From an uncultured Eubacterium sp. (GTDB lineage Bacteria > Bacillota > Clostridia > Peptostreptococcales > Anaerovoracaceae), in contig CABUXV010000001.1 of NCBI GenBank assembly GCA_902495595.1, forward strand, positions 1 through 64,000: 64,000 bases of DNA. The letters are read 5' to 3'. Under the pieces are notes generated by a model that was not told where the DNA came from, did not search any database, and worked only from the letters and a program-made list of their open reading frames with translations. A program made the translations under genes and the position numbers. Shown piece by piece: positions 42,833 to 51,202 of the stretch; the stretch's first letter is position 1, and each line of letters starts with the position of its first letter.

Positions 42833-43876
42833 TTAAAAAACAGAAAGAATGAGAGCAAGTATAAAGAACAAAGATACGAATGAAAAAAGAGACCATAAGA
42901 GTATGCCTATGGACTTAACGAATATGTTTGAGCTTCTTGCTATGGGAAGCCTGTCGGTTATCTCCATGTAATTGAAACATAGCGCAATAGATATGAGAGC
43001 AGATAAAAATGTAAAGCATCTGTAAAGTGTAAGAGAGCCCGTATCGTAAACGTGTTCAAACTCCGCATTGAAGCAAAGCCATCCAATAAAAATATAACCA
43101 AGTGAAGCTATAATCATCTTCCATGGACATTTAGACCTGAATCCTGCAGGAATAAAGTAATAATGAGGATTAAGCAGAAGCTGCCTGAATCTTTTAACAG
43201 AAGGGTATCTTTTGTTTGGGTCCATGCTGGTAGCCTTAGAGATGACCTTTGAAAGAGTACCCTGATAGAGGAATGCTCCGGGAGTAAAGCCTGTTAGCAT
43301 GATGTTTAAGAGATTGGCAAGAGCATAGATATCAGTTCTTGCATCGGACTGAAAAAAGCCGAACTGTTCGGGAGCAGCATAATTTTGGGTACCCATGAGA
43401 AGGGTATCTTTTTTCTTGTTCTTTTTAAACTGTTTTGAAGCATTAAAGTCAATTAAGGAAACGTCGAGGGAAGAGGTGATGAGGATATTAAAAGGAGTAA
43501 TATCCCTGTGGATGATGGGAGGGGACATACTGTGAAGAGAAGAGAGGATATCGCACAGCTTAAGACAGATATGAAGAGAGGTATCAAGGTCGAGGATACC
43601 GTTTCTGTTTATGTAGTCTGAAAGGAGAGTGCCTCTGATATATTCTTCAATGACGATAAGCTTAAAGCCGTCTTTAATAACGTGAAAGATTTTAGGAGTG
43701 CCGCTGATATGGGAAGCTTTCAGGGCGAGATAAAGCTGTTCATCGTAGATTGTGAGAACCTTTTTGATGAAGACCTGTTTGGTATGTATATGCTGTACGA
43801 TAGAAATATTTTTGTGATTGTCAAGACATCTTATTTGTCTGTAAAGGCTAAGAAGCTGTTCATCTTCGGAAAGCAT
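42833..43876 (-). CDS. Membrane-anchored eukaryotic-like protein kinase
   Basis: A 347-residue protein. Residues 1-235 form a Hanks-type kinase domain: VFIKKVL with the putative ATP-binding Lys, IHRDITPFNIL catalytic loop, DFNAS in place of DFG, and NYAAPEQFG (APE). A clear glycine-rich loop is not visible. Residues about 240-347 contain three or four hydrophobic segments, so the kinase is membrane-bound with its C-terminus. Its first six codons and upstream 81 bp are identical to the left edge of the window, where two HTH genes accompany the related kinase. No HTH gene is next to this copy. The substrate is unknown. Confidence 0.85.
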   Translation of the reverse strand: MLSEDEQLLSLYRQIRCLDNHKNISIVQHIHTKQVFIKKVLTIYDEQLYLALKASHISGTPKIFHVIKDGFKLIVIEEYIRGTLLSDYINRNGILDLDTSLHICLKLCDILSSLHSMSPPIIHRDITPFNILITSSLDVSLIDFNASKQFKKNKKKDTLLMGTQNYAAPEQFGFFQSDARTDIYALANLLNIMLTGFTPGAFLYQGTLSKVISKATSMDPNKRYPSVKRFRQLLLNPHYYFIPAGFRSKCPWKMIIASLGYIFIGWLCFNAEFEHVYDTGSLTLYRCFTFLSALISIALCFNYMEITDRLPIARSSNIFVKSIGILLWSLFSFVSLFFILALILSVF

Positions 43877-43957
43877 GTTTGGACTCCTTGTGTGAAAATT
43901 TGTACTGTATATATTCCTCTTAAAGTGTTAAGAAATGAACTTCTCGGTTTGTTGTTT
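43859..43957. repeat. 99-bp exact repeat, copy 2 (kinase start and promoter region)
   Basis: Identical to positions 1-99. It includes the kinase ATG, RBS and promoter region, with the candidate operator at 43924-43955. Downstream on the plus strand the HTH gene present at the first locus is absent; only a 140-bp AT-rich remnant region and the terminator of the next minus-strand gene follow. Confidence 0.95.
43924..43955 (+). promoter_or_regulatory. Candidate operator element, copy 3
   Basis: Same 32 bases as 66-97. It lies 48 bp upstream of the kinase start codon on the minus strand. Its presence without an adjacent HTH gene suggests control in trans by the HTH proteins of the first locus. 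Confidence 0.5.
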
Positions 43958-44021
43958 CTTTACTGTTATTATATTAACACATTAGTAAACAAAGAAAAAC
44001 CTTTGAATTAAAAGAGGCATA

Positions 44022-44061
44022 TATAAAAACAGAACAGAAAATTCTATATTCTGTTCTGTTT
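44022..44061 (-). terminator. Terminator of the 44.1-44.9 kb membrane-protein gene
   Basis: AAACAGAACAGAA and TTCTGTTCTGTTT form a 13-bp perfect stem with a 9-base loop. On the minus strand a T-rich tract follows, 40 bp after the stop codon at 44100. Confidence 0.85.
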
Positions 44062-44099
44062 AAAGTTATAATAAATTTTTCTTTAAGCATACGCTGTTT

Positions 44100-44897
44100 T
44101 TAATTCTTATGCTTGATAACACATACTGCAAATACTATGGCAAAGCATATGCACATTATTCCCCAGACCATTAAGTCCTTGTATACCGCACAGTTTGCAA
44201 GTGCTGTTACTGCAGCTATTGCGTATAAAATTATAACTGCAACAGGTCCGCCTCTTTTTTTAGAATTTCTGGAAGCAACGGCAACGATGCCTGCGGCTAA
44301 AAGCATGATAGCTGTAATAAGACCGGCTGTGCCTCCCACATCTCCTGATTCAGAAAGAGTATTGGCTATACCGGCTGCGCATGACTGGAACATAACAAAT
44401 AAGGAAAGTACCATTGATATTATTCCTATAACCAAGCGTCCTACAGACCAAAAACCTTTATTTTTGGCAGGAATTCCGCTTTCGGAAAAATCAATGTTTT
44501 GGTTTGCATTTTGTTTCTTAGCGGATTTTCTTGCGGCTCTGGATGTTTTCACCGGTTCATCAATTTCTGAATGCGGCTCGTTTGCGTATTCAGCGGAAAC
44601 GGGATTTACTGACGGATTGATATTTTCTGCATATGCTGTTTCTGTGGATATTTTTTCCTGAGATTTGTTTTGGATATGTATTTTTCTGAATATATCCATT
44701 ACCTGTTTCTCATCTTCTGATGGATATGGAAGCGCGATACGTTTTCCTCTGTAGCTGAAAACCATGGCAGGAGTGTCACCGGCTTTTTTTGCGATATCCG
44801 AGATTTCACTGAATAAAATATCACGACCTGCGTAATTCAAATGGTCGTCATGAAAGGTCAGCGTTTTCCCGTTTACTGTTGTCTCAAATTGAATCAT
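44100..44897 (-). CDS. Uncharacterised membrane protein with charged N-terminal region
   Basis: A 265-residue protein that I do not recognise. Residues 1-75 look like a small beta-rich domain (MIQFETTVNGKTLTFHDDHL, FSYRGKRIALPYPSEDEKQV), 76-145 are polar and probably disordered, and 146-265 contain four membrane segments (VGRLVIGIISMVLSLFVMF, TAGLITAIMLLAAGIVAVA, VAVIILYAIAAVTALANCA, WGIMCICFAIVFAVCVI). GGGAGAAG precedes ATG 44897. It lies upstream of, and in the same direction as, the kinase gene but is separated by a terminator. A role related to the kinase is possible but unsupported. Confidence 0.75.
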   Translation of the reverse strand: MIQFETTVNGKTLTFHDDHLNYAGRDILFSEISDIAKKAGDTPAMVFSYRGKRIALPYPSEDEKQVMDIFRKIHIQNKSQEKISTETAYAENINPSVNPVSAEYANEPHSEIDEPVKTSRAARKSAKKQNANQNIDFSESGIPAKNKGFWSVGRLVIGIISMVLSLFVMFQSCAAGIANTLSESGDVGGTAGLITAIMLLAAGIVAVASRNSKKRGGPVAVIILYAIAAVTALANCAVYKDLMVWGIMCICFAIVFAVCVIKHKN

Positions 44898-45064
44898 TAC
44901 TTCTCCCTCTCTAAATTAAAATGATAATTACATATAAAATAAGTTTACCAGTAAACAAGGCTATATACAATGATTTTTATAATATAAGCGAATATATAAT
45001 TTTGGTTATTTCTGCTTTTTTATCGAAGCGTCTTCGATTTACGGAAAATTAAAGGATATTTTTA

Positions 45065-45093
45065 TTGCTAAATCGGCGTTTATATGATAGTAT
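45065..45093 (+). promoter_or_regulatory. Promoter of rpsO
   Basis: TTGCTA (45065-45070), 17 bp, TAGTAT (45088-45093), with TG one base upstream of the -10. The inferred start near 45100 gives an 80-nt structured leader. Confidence 0.5.
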
Positions 45094-45111
45094 AAATCGT
45101 TAGTAATTTTA

Positions 45112-45160
45112 CCTTAGGCTAAGTCGGGCGAAACTCCGACGGCGACTAAGCTTAGGGCGT
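45112..45160 (+). ncRNA. Putative S15 autoregulatory leader RNA
   Basis: GTCGG (45123-45127) and CCGAC (45136-45140) form an inner stem. Around it CTTAG (45113-45117) can pair with CTAAG (45146-45150), while CTAAG (45119-45123) can pair with CTTAG (45151-45155); the two pairings cross, giving a pseudoknot or two alternative folds. GC-rich structure in an AT-rich gap directly ahead of rpsO fits the S15 leaders known from Firmicutes. The class was not verified by alignment. Confidence 0.6.
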
Positions 45161-45181
45161 ATTAAAATAAGGAGGAATTAA

Positions 45182-45448
45182 ATGATTACTACAGAAAAAA
45201 AAGCGGAAATAATTAAAGAGTATCAGTTAAAAGAAGGAGATACAGGTTCTCCTGAGGTTCAGGTAGCTATTCTGACTTACAGAATCAATGATTTAAACGA
45301 ACATCTTAAGATTCATAAGAAAGACCACCACTCAAGAAGAGGTCTTCTGAAGATGGTAGGTCAGAGAAGAAATCTTCTTAATTACCTAAAGGAAAAAGAT
45401 CTTCAGAGATACAGAGATCTTATCGCTCGTTTAGGTTTAAGAAAGTAA
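45182..45448 (+). CDS. rpsO: 30S ribosomal protein S15
   Basis: An 88-residue protein with the usual YQLKEGDTGSPEVQVAILT, HLKIHKKDHHSRRGLLKMVG and QRRNLLNYL sequences. It binds the central domain of 16S rRNA and in many bacteria its own mRNA leader. GGAGGAATTA precedes the ATG. It is followed by a terminator and then pnp, the widespread rpsO-pnp order. Confidence 0.98.
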   Translation: MITTEKKAEIIKEYQLKEGDTGSPEVQVAILTYRINDLNEHLKIHKKDHHSRRGLLKMVGQRRNLLNYLKEKDLQRYRDLIARLGLRK

Positions 45449-45465
45449 ATTAAACTTAGTAATTT

Positions 45466-45498
45466 AGACGGGGCTTTAAATCCCCGTCTTTATTTTTA
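45466..45498 (+). terminator. Terminator after rpsO
   Basis: AGACGGGG (45466-45473) pairs with CCCCGTCT (45482-45489), followed by TTATTTTT. Confidence 0.85.
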
Positions 45499-45506
45499 TA
45501 AGCAGT

Positions 45507-45526
45507 CAATAGTGCCTGCATTATTG
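45507..45526 (+). other. Hairpin in the pnp leader
   Basis: CAATAGTGC (45507-45515) and GCATTATTG (45518-45526) are complementary apart from one G-U pair. The position, 57 bp before pnp, resembles hairpins through which PNPase controls its own mRNA in other bacteria; that parallel is inference. Confidence 0.4.
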
Positions 45527-45582
45527 GCAAAGTTTCACAGAAGTTAAGACAAGAGAGAATAAACAGGAGGTAGTTGTTTATT

Positions 45583-47682
45583 ATGAAATTCACTGATTAC
45601 AGAAATTTTAAGACTGCTATAGGCGGAAAGCTTTTAGAGCTTGAAATTGGTAAAGTTTGCGAAATGGCAAACGGACAGGTTATGGTAAAATACGGAGATA
45701 CTGTCGTTAACGTTACAGCGGTGGCATCCAAAGAGCCAAGACCTGATATTGATTTTTTCCCGTTGTCATGTGATTACGAGGAAAAAATGTATGCCGCCGG
45801 AAAAATTCCGGGAGGGTTTATAAAGAGAGAAGGAAGACCCAGCGAAAAGGCTATATTGAATTCAAGACTTATGGACAGACCACTAAGGCCTTTATTCCCA
45901 AAGGGTTTTTATAATGATGTTCAGGTAGTTGCTACAGTTATGTGCGTAGATAATGACGCGCCGTCAGAAATAGCTGCGATGATAGGTTCATCTGTTGCAC
46001 TTGCCATTTCAGATATACCTTGGGATGGTCCTACAGGTTCTGTGCTTATAGGAATGGTTGACGGAGAGTTTATTGTCAATCCTTCTCTTGCACAGAGAGA
46101 AGAAAGCTGTATGCATCTTGTTGTATCAGGAACAAAGGATGCTATAATGATGGTAGAAGCAGGAGCTGATGAAATTCCGGAAGAAACAATTTTAGATGCT
46201 ATAATGTTCGCGCATGAAGAAATAAAGAAAATTGTGGAATTTATAGAACAGATAGTTGCTGAAGTCGGAAAAACCAAAATGGAAGTTGAGCTTTATAAAG
46301 TTCCTGAAGATATAGAAACTGCTGTAAGAGCTTATGCGGAAGATAAAATGAGAGCGGCAATTCAGACTTACGATAAGATGGAAAGACTGGATAACATGGA
46401 TGCTGTTGAAGCCGAAACAAAGGAACATTTTGAGGAGATATATCCTGATAACGGAAAGGATATAGGAAATGTTCTTTATGCCATAACTAAAGAACAGGTC
46501 AGAAGCCTTATACTTGATGATGGAATAAGACCTGACAACAGAAAGAGAGATGAGATAAGACCGATTTGGTGTGATACATCTGTTCTTCCGAGAACCCACG
46601 GAACAGGACTTTTTAAAAGAGGGCAGACTCAGGTTCTTTCAGTGGCAACTTTAGGGGCACTGGGGGAAGCTCAGACGATTGACGGCATTACGGAACAGAC
46701 TGAGAAGAGATATATGCACCATTATAATTTCCCGCCTTATTCAGTGGGAGAAGCAAGACCTATGAGAAGTCCGGGAAGAAGAGAAATCGGTCATGGGGCT
46801 TTGGCAGAAAGAGCATTGATACCTGTACTTCCAAGCGAAGAAGAATTCCCTTATGCAATAAGAGTTGTGTCAGAAGTATTATCTTCAAATGGTTCGACTT
46901 CTCAGGCATCGGTGTGCGGAAGCTGTCTTGCTCTTATGGATGCAGGAGTGCCTATCAAGGCTCCTGTTGCAGGTATAGCGATGGGGCTGATTGAAAGAGT
47001 AGAGGAAGACGGAAGCAGCAAGATGGCAATACTTTCCGATATACAGGGCATGGAAGACTTCCTTGGTGATATGGACTTTAAAGTAGCCGGTACAGCTAAA
47101 GGTGTAACTGCCATTCAGATGGACATAAAAGTTCACGGTCTTTCAAAAGAAGTTCTGCAAAATGCTTTAAAACAGGCATATGAAGGCAGGATGCATATAA
47201 TGAAGGAGATGCTTGATGAACTTCCTGAGCCTAGAGCAGAGCTGTCACCTTATGCACCTAGAATTATTTCAATGCAGATAGACCCTGATCATATAAGAAC
47301 TGTTATAGGTCCGGGAGGAAAGACTATCAATAGAATAATTGCAGATACAGGGGTTAAAATTGATATTGATGATACAGGTCTTGTTTATATAGCCGCGCCT
47401 GATATGGCAAGCGCAGAAGCAGGATTGAAAGAAATAGAGCTGCTCATTAAGGAACCGGAGCCGGGTGAAATCTATGAGGGCACGGTGACAAGAGTAATGA
47501 ATTTCGGAGCGTTTATAGAAATACTTCCGGGAAAAGAAGGATTGCTTCATATTTCCAAGATGGCGAAAGAACGTGTTGAAAAAGTTGAGGATGTTATGAA
47601 TGTAGGTGATAAGGTTACTGTTAAAGTTACAGAAATCGACAGTCAGAACAGAATCAATCTTTCCAGAAAAGAATTGCTGTAA
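45583..47682 (+). CDS. pnp: Polynucleotide phosphorylase
   Basis: A 699-residue 3'-5' phosphorolytic exoribonuclease. Two RNase PH domains (GGFIKREGRPSEKAILNSR; RTHGTGLFKRGQTQVLSVATLG; the GSSTSQASVCG-like region NGSTSQASVCGSC), then KH (IRTVIGPGGKTINRI) and S1 (YEGTVTRVMNFGAFIEILPGKEG) domains are all present. ATG 45583 is used; an in-frame TTG at 45574 is only three bases from AGGAGG. Length is standard. It is followed by a strong terminator. Confidence 0.97.
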   Translation: MKFTDYRNFKTAIGGKLLELEIGKVCEMANGQVMVKYGDTVVNVTAVASKEPRPDIDFFPLSCDYEEKMYAAGKIPGGFIKREGRPSEKAILNSRLMDRPLRPLFPKGFYNDVQVVATVMCVDNDAPSEIAAMIGSSVALAISDIPWDGPTGSVLIGMVDGEFIVNPSLAQREESCMHLVVSGTKDAIMMVEAGADEIPEETILDAIMFAHEEIKKIVEFIEQIVAEVGKTKMEVELYKVPEDIETAVRAYAEDKMRAAIQTYDKMERLDNMDAVEAETKEHFEEIYPDNGKDIGNVLYAITKEQVRSLILDDGIRPDNRKRDEIRPIWCDTSVLPRTHGTGLFKRGQTQVLSVATLGALGEAQTIDGITEQTEKRYMHHYNFPPYSVGEARPMRSPGRREIGHGALAERALIPVLPSEEEFPYAIRVVSEVLSSNGSTSQASVCGSCLALMDAGVPIKAPVAGIAMGLIERVEEDGSSKMAILSDIQGMEDFLGDMDFKVAGTAKGVTAIQMDIKVHGLSKEVLQNALKQAYEGRMHIMKEMLDELPEPRAELSPYAPRIISMQIDPDHIRTVIGPGGKTINRIIADTGVKIDIDDTGLVYIAAPDMASAEAGLKEIELLIKEPEPGEIYEGTVTRVMNFGAFIEILPGKEGLLHISKMAKERVEKVEDVMNVGDKVTVKVTEIDSQNRINLSRKELL

Positions 47683-47696
47683 CAATGAAAAATCAG

Positions 47697-47730
47697 AAAA
47701 GGAGATTGTTTTGAAACAATCTCCTTTTTT
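47697..47730 (+). terminator. Terminator after pnp
   Basis: AAAAGGAGATTGTTT and AAACAATCTCCTTTT form a long perfect stem with a tiny loop, ending in a T run. Confidence 0.9.
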
Positions 47731-47740
47731 ATAGTATAGG

Positions 47741-47787
47741 AAATATCGATTTACCGATATTGACGTAATATCAACAAAAGGACCTTG
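47741..47787 (+). repeat. Small palindromic intergenic repeat, copy 2
   Basis: Arms AATATCG (47742-47748), CGATATT (47755-47761) and AATATC (47767-47772). The middle arm can pair with either neighbour. The segment after the loop (GATATTGACGTAATATCAAC then AAAAG) matches copy 1 at 11991-12013 except for one base, and CCTTG follows in both. The loop of the first hairpin is shorter here, with both stems preserved. It directly follows the pnp terminator. Confidence 0.75.
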
Positions 47788-47797
47788 TGAAGTATCT

Positions 47798-47806
47798 CCC
47801 CCCCCC
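47798..47806 (+). repeat. Nine-base poly-C tract
   Basis: A run of nine C residues in a roughly 37% GC context, between the repeat copy 2 and the cotJ operon. It is not inside a recognised gene, so any slippage would affect only spacing or an RNA. The rest of the 47731-48029 gap holds no gene that I can support. Confidence 0.8.
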
Positions 47807-48029
47807 TTGCGGTCGACATGTGTGAAAAGGGAGCTTTGATTCCGCATGTTTTCACTTTTGTTCTCATGCAGGAAATATCAGTGATAACTGTTTCGGAGGA
47901 TGAAACTGTGGAGGATTCTTCGTTTTTTCAGCTTTAACTTTCAGATGATGAATTGCATTAATAATTATGACAAATAAAATTGTTCTTTCATAATATAGGA
48001 TATACAGAATATGAAAGGAGAATTTTGTT

Positions 48030-48224
48030 TTGAAATTTGATATAAATTGCAACAGTACAGCTCCTGTATACTCAGGAGGCTGCTGTTTTGAAAACTGGCC
48101 TATAGCGATGGCATATGTTCCTATGCAGCAATGGGAAGAAATCTATAATCCGGCAGAAGGATTGAGCTTTGGAACTATTTTTCCAAGTCTAAATCTTCCG
48201 TTTATGGGAGGTGGATTAAGATAA
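48030..48224 (+). CDS. cotJA: Spore coat-associated protein CotJA
   Basis: A 64-residue protein with the family pattern AMAYVPMQQWEEIYNPAEGL followed by GTIFPSLNLPF. The start appears to be TTG 48030, nine bases after AAAGGAG. It is the first gene of a cotJABC operon, expressed in the mother cell under sigma-E in Bacillus. A weak sigma-E-like -10 (CATAATAT near 47991) lies upstream, but it is too poor to list separately. CotJB starts inside its stop codon. Confidence 0.9.
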   Translation: MKFDINCNSTAPVYSGGCCFENWPIAMAYVPMQQWEEIYNPAEGLSFGTIFPSLNLPFMGGGLR

Positions 48225-48475
48225 TGGGCAAAAATAATATGTTAAGGATGATACAGCAGCTTAACTTTACAATGATAGAGTTGGGACTTTTTTTAAACAA
48301 TCAGCCTGACTGTCAAAATGCGCTGGCGCTTTATGAGAGAACAAGGCTTATGTATATTGATGCAAGAAGAGAGTATGAAAACCTCTATGGTCCGCTGACC
48401 TATGATGGTGTAAATACTGAAAGAGACGGATGGTCATGGATTAATGACCCATGGCCGTGGGAAGGAGAGTATTAA
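48224..48475 (+). CDS. cotJB: Spore coat protein CotJB
   Basis: An 83-residue protein with the CotJB pattern: MLRMIQQLNFTMIELGLFLN, HP-type region replaced by QPDCQNALALYERTR, and EYENLYGPLTYDG with a C-terminal WSWINDPWPWEGEY. The start overlaps the cotJA stop by one base (TAATG), so translation is coupled. GGAGGTGGATTAAG supplies the RBS. Confidence 0.94.
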   Translation: MGKNNMLRMIQQLNFTMIELGLFLNNQPDCQNALALYERTRLMYIDARREYENLYGPLTYDGVNTERDGWSWINDPWPWEGEY

Positions 48476-48477
48476 TT

Positions 48478-49086
48478 ATGTGGACCTATGAAAAAAGATT
48501 GGAATATCCGGTAAATATAAAGAATCCGAATCCGGCTATGGCAAAATTCATTATAAGTCAGGTAGGAGGACCTGATGGTGAGCTGGCTGCTTCACAGCGT
48601 TATTTGTCACAGCGTTATTCAATGCCTTATAATCAGGCAAAGGCTACGCTTACAGATGTAGGAACAGAAGAACTGGCTCATCTTGAAATGGTAAGCGCTA
48701 TAATTCATCAGCTTACAAGGAACATGAGCGTGGAAGATGTGAAAGCAGCAGGTATGGAGGCTTATTTTGTTGACCATACAGCAGGTGTATATCCTCAGGC
48801 AGCTGCGGGATTTCCCTTTGACGCTTTGAGTTTTGCTTCAAAGGGCGATGCAATAACGGACCTTGTGGAAGATATGGCGGCAGAACAGAAAGCTCGTACA
48901 ACCTATGACAATATTCTGCGCATGGTAGATGACCCTGATGTTATAGACCCGATAAAATATCTCAGGGAAAGGGAAATAGTTCATTTCCAGCGTTTCGGTG
49001 AGACTCTGAGAATTGTTCAGGATAATCTTGACAGCAGAAATTTCTATGCTATAAATCCGGAATTTGATATGATAGGACGTGTTTAA
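48478..49086 (+). CDS. cotJC: CotJC, manganese-catalase-like spore coat protein
   Basis: A 202-residue ferritin-like protein of the manganese catalase family. MWTYEKRLEYPVNIKNPNPA at the start, the metal-site helices with DGELAASQRYLSQRY, EELAHLEM, AEQKARTTYDNIL and EREIVHFQRFGE are as expected for CotJC. ATG 48478 follows GGAAGGAG directly after the cotJB stop. It indicates that the organism forms endospores. Confidence 0.95.
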   Translation: MWTYEKRLEYPVNIKNPNPAMAKFIISQVGGPDGELAASQRYLSQRYSMPYNQAKATLTDVGTEELAHLEMVSAIIHQLTRNMSVEDVKAAGMEAYFVDHTAGVYPQAAAGFPFDALSFASKGDAITDLVEDMAAEQKARTTYDNILRMVDDPDVIDPIKYLREREIVHFQRFGETLRIVQDNLDSRNFYAINPEFDMIGRV

Positions 49087-49146
49087 TCAAAGACAGCTGC
49101 TCAGAAGTTTAATTAAAAGAGTATTGTATTAATAGGGAGAACTAAA

Positions 49147-49182
49147 AAAACGGGAAGCGGTAATTTTTGCTGCCCGTTTTTT
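49147..49182 (+). terminator. Terminator after cotJC
   Basis: AACGGG-A-AGC and GCT-G-CCCGTT form a stem with one A-G mismatch, ending in TTTTTT. The rest of the 49087-49320 gap shows no gene. Confidence 0.75.
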
Positions 49183-49320
49183 AGTGCGGTGGTTTATTAT
49201 GATTATTGATTTAAATAATGCAGGCATAACTAAAAGTTTGGTTTTAATATATCTTTGTATATTTTATTGAACTATTTTTTATTTTATTGTATTTGTCGTT
49301 ATTGATACAGACTCAATACG

Positions 49321-50844
49321 TTAAATTAAAGGTTTGCCTGTCATTTCATCAGGTATATCTAAATTCATAAGTTTAAGCAGCGTAGGCGCGATATCGCAGA
49401 GACGGCCTCCGTCTTTTAGTTTTTTTGGGTCTGATGAAATATGAATGAGAGGTACATCGTTTAAAGAATGAGCCGTCATAATATTACCGTTTTCATCAAG
49501 CATTTCGTCGGCATTTCCGTGGTCGGCGGTTAAAAGTATTTGACCGTCTTTTGCAAGTACGGCGTTCACTATTTCAGGAACGCATTTATCCAGCGTTTCG
49601 ATAGCCTTTACAGCAGCATCCATAATACCTGTATGTCCAACCATATCAGCATTGGCGAAATTGAGAATTATCAAATCGTATTTATCGCTGTTTATGGCAT
49701 CAATAACCTTATCGGTTACTTCATATGCGCTCATTTCCGGCTGCATATCATATGTAGCTACTTTAGGAGACGGTACGAGTATTCTGTCTTCATTTCTGTT
49801 AGGTGCTTCTATACCGCCGTTAAAGAAAAACGTAACATGGGCATATTTTTCTGTTTCTGCTATTCTAAGCTGCGTAAGACCTTTATCAGCAATATATTCA
49901 CCTAAAGTATTTGTCATTGTTTCAGGAGGAAATGCCAGATTTACATTAGGCATTTCGGCATCGTACTGCGTCATACAAATATAGCATAGATTATCTATTG
50001 TTTTTTTTCGCAGGAACCCATCAAAATCAGGGTCAACAAATGCTCTTGTTATTTCTCTTGCTCTGTCGGGTCTGAAATTAAACATTATCATCGAATCGTT
50101 ATCGGATACAGGCAATGCTCCGTCTATTACAGTAGGAAGCACGAATTCATCGTTTTCATCTCGTTTATATGCGTTTTGAATTGCTTCGGTACTGCTCTTC
50201 GCATGTAGTCCTTCGTTTAATGCCATCGCATTAAATGCTTTTTCAACTCTTTCCCAGCGTTTGTCTCTGTCCATGGCATAATATCTTCCTGAAACAGTTC
50301 CTATGGTTCCAAGACCGATATCTTTCATATGTGAAGTTAACTGGTCTATATATTTTTGTGCGCATCTTGGGGGAACATCTCTGCCATCTAAAAAACAATG
50401 AATACATAAATTCTTTATATTTTCTTTTTTTGCCATATCGATAAGAGATATAAGGTGGTTTATATGGCTGTGAACTCCTCCGTCAGAGAGAAGACCCAGA
50501 AGGTGCAGTGTGGAGTTGTTGGCTTTAGCGTGAGCCATAGCTTTAAGAAGCGCAGGATTATGAAAAAATTCTCCGTTCTTTATGGATTTTGTAATCATCG
50601 TTAAATCCTGGTAGACTATTCTTCCGGCGCCTATATTCAGATGTCCGACTTCTGAATTTCCCATTTGCCCATCAGGAAGTCCTACATCAAAACCGCATGC
50701 TTTAAGCGTGGTGAATGGATATTTTGAAAAAATTTCATCAATATGTGGTTTTTTTGCTGCATATATGGCATTTCCTGTTTTATTGCTGTTAATACCGTAG
50801 CCATCAAGTATCATCAGCATTGTGGGTCTTTTAAAACTATTCAT
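49321..50844 (-). CDS. gpmI: 2,3-bisphosphoglycerate-independent phosphoglycerate mutase
   Basis: A 507-residue two-metal glycolytic enzyme of the alkaline phosphatase superfamily. LMILDGYG at the N-terminus, the phospho-Ser site QMGNSEVGHLNIGAGR, HCFLDGRDVPP, FNFRPDRAREI, NFANADMVGHTG and LTADHGNADEM are all present. GGAGG precedes ATG 50844 on the minus strand, with TGTTATAAT as a likely extended -10. It is monocistronic here, not in a gapA-pgk-tpiA operon. Confidence 0.97.
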   Translation of the reverse strand: MNSFKRPTMLMILDGYGINSNKTGNAIYAAKKPHIDEIFSKYPFTTLKACGFDVGLPDGQMGNSEVGHLNIGAGRIVYQDLTMITKSIKNGEFFHNPALLKAMAHAKANNSTLHLLGLLSDGGVHSHINHLISLIDMAKKENIKNLCIHCFLDGRDVPPRCAQKYIDQLTSHMKDIGLGTIGTVSGRYYAMDRDKRWERVEKAFNAMALNEGLHAKSSTEAIQNAYKRDENDEFVLPTVIDGALPVSDNDSMIMFNFRPDRAREITRAFVDPDFDGFLRKKTIDNLCYICMTQYDAEMPNVNLAFPPETMTNTLGEYIADKGLTQLRIAETEKYAHVTFFFNGGIEAPNRNEDRILVPSPKVATYDMQPEMSAYEVTDKVIDAINSDKYDLIILNFANADMVGHTGIMDAAVKAIETLDKCVPEIVNAVLAKDGQILLTADHGNADEMLDENGNIMTAHSLNDVPLIHISSDPKKLKDGGRLCDIAPTLLKLMNLDIPDEMTGKPLI

Positions 50845-50982
50845 TTAAATACCTCCATGGTAGTTTTTAATCATTTCAATTACCTGTTAATTATAACATA
50901 TACTTTTAGTTAATGGGCATAATATACGTATAAAAGGTTGTAGCAGGATCAACCTTAAAATACCATTGATAGGAGGTATGAT

Positions 50983-51156
50983 ATGGGAAAGACATGTAAC
51001 ACTATATTAGGATTAGGTCTTGCGGGCGCTATAATAGGAATGCATATTTATGTACTTATGGAGCCAAAAGAACAATGCAAGATTAAAAAAGAATTTAAAG
51101 AAGCTGTTGAAGACCTTAAAAAGGCAACCAGCAAACTTAAAAGCATAGGTGAATAG
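50983..51156 (+). CDS. Small single-pass membrane protein, 57 aa
   Basis: A 57-residue ORF with an AGGAGG RBS at 50971, below the length cut-off of most ORF calls. It starts MGKTCNTILGLGLAGAIIGM, a glycine-rich membrane helix, followed by a charged amphipathic region (KKEFKEAVEDLKKATSKLK) that could form a coiled coil. The layout resembles small YtxH-like membrane anchors, but no family can be named. A hairpin AAGGTTG/CAACCTT (50934-50956) lies upstream. Confidence 0.75.
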   Translation: MGKTCNTILGLGLAGAIIGMHIYVLMEPKEQCKIKKEFKEAVEDLKKATSKLKSIGE

Positions 51157-51202
51157 CAGACAAAACTTATAAAAATTATCATTAAACGAAAGGAAAATTA
51201 TT

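Noticed and set aside
47864..48052. 62-aa minus-strand frame ahead of cotJA
   Set aside because: It overlaps the cotJ promoter and start, has no RBS and shows no recognisable sequence.
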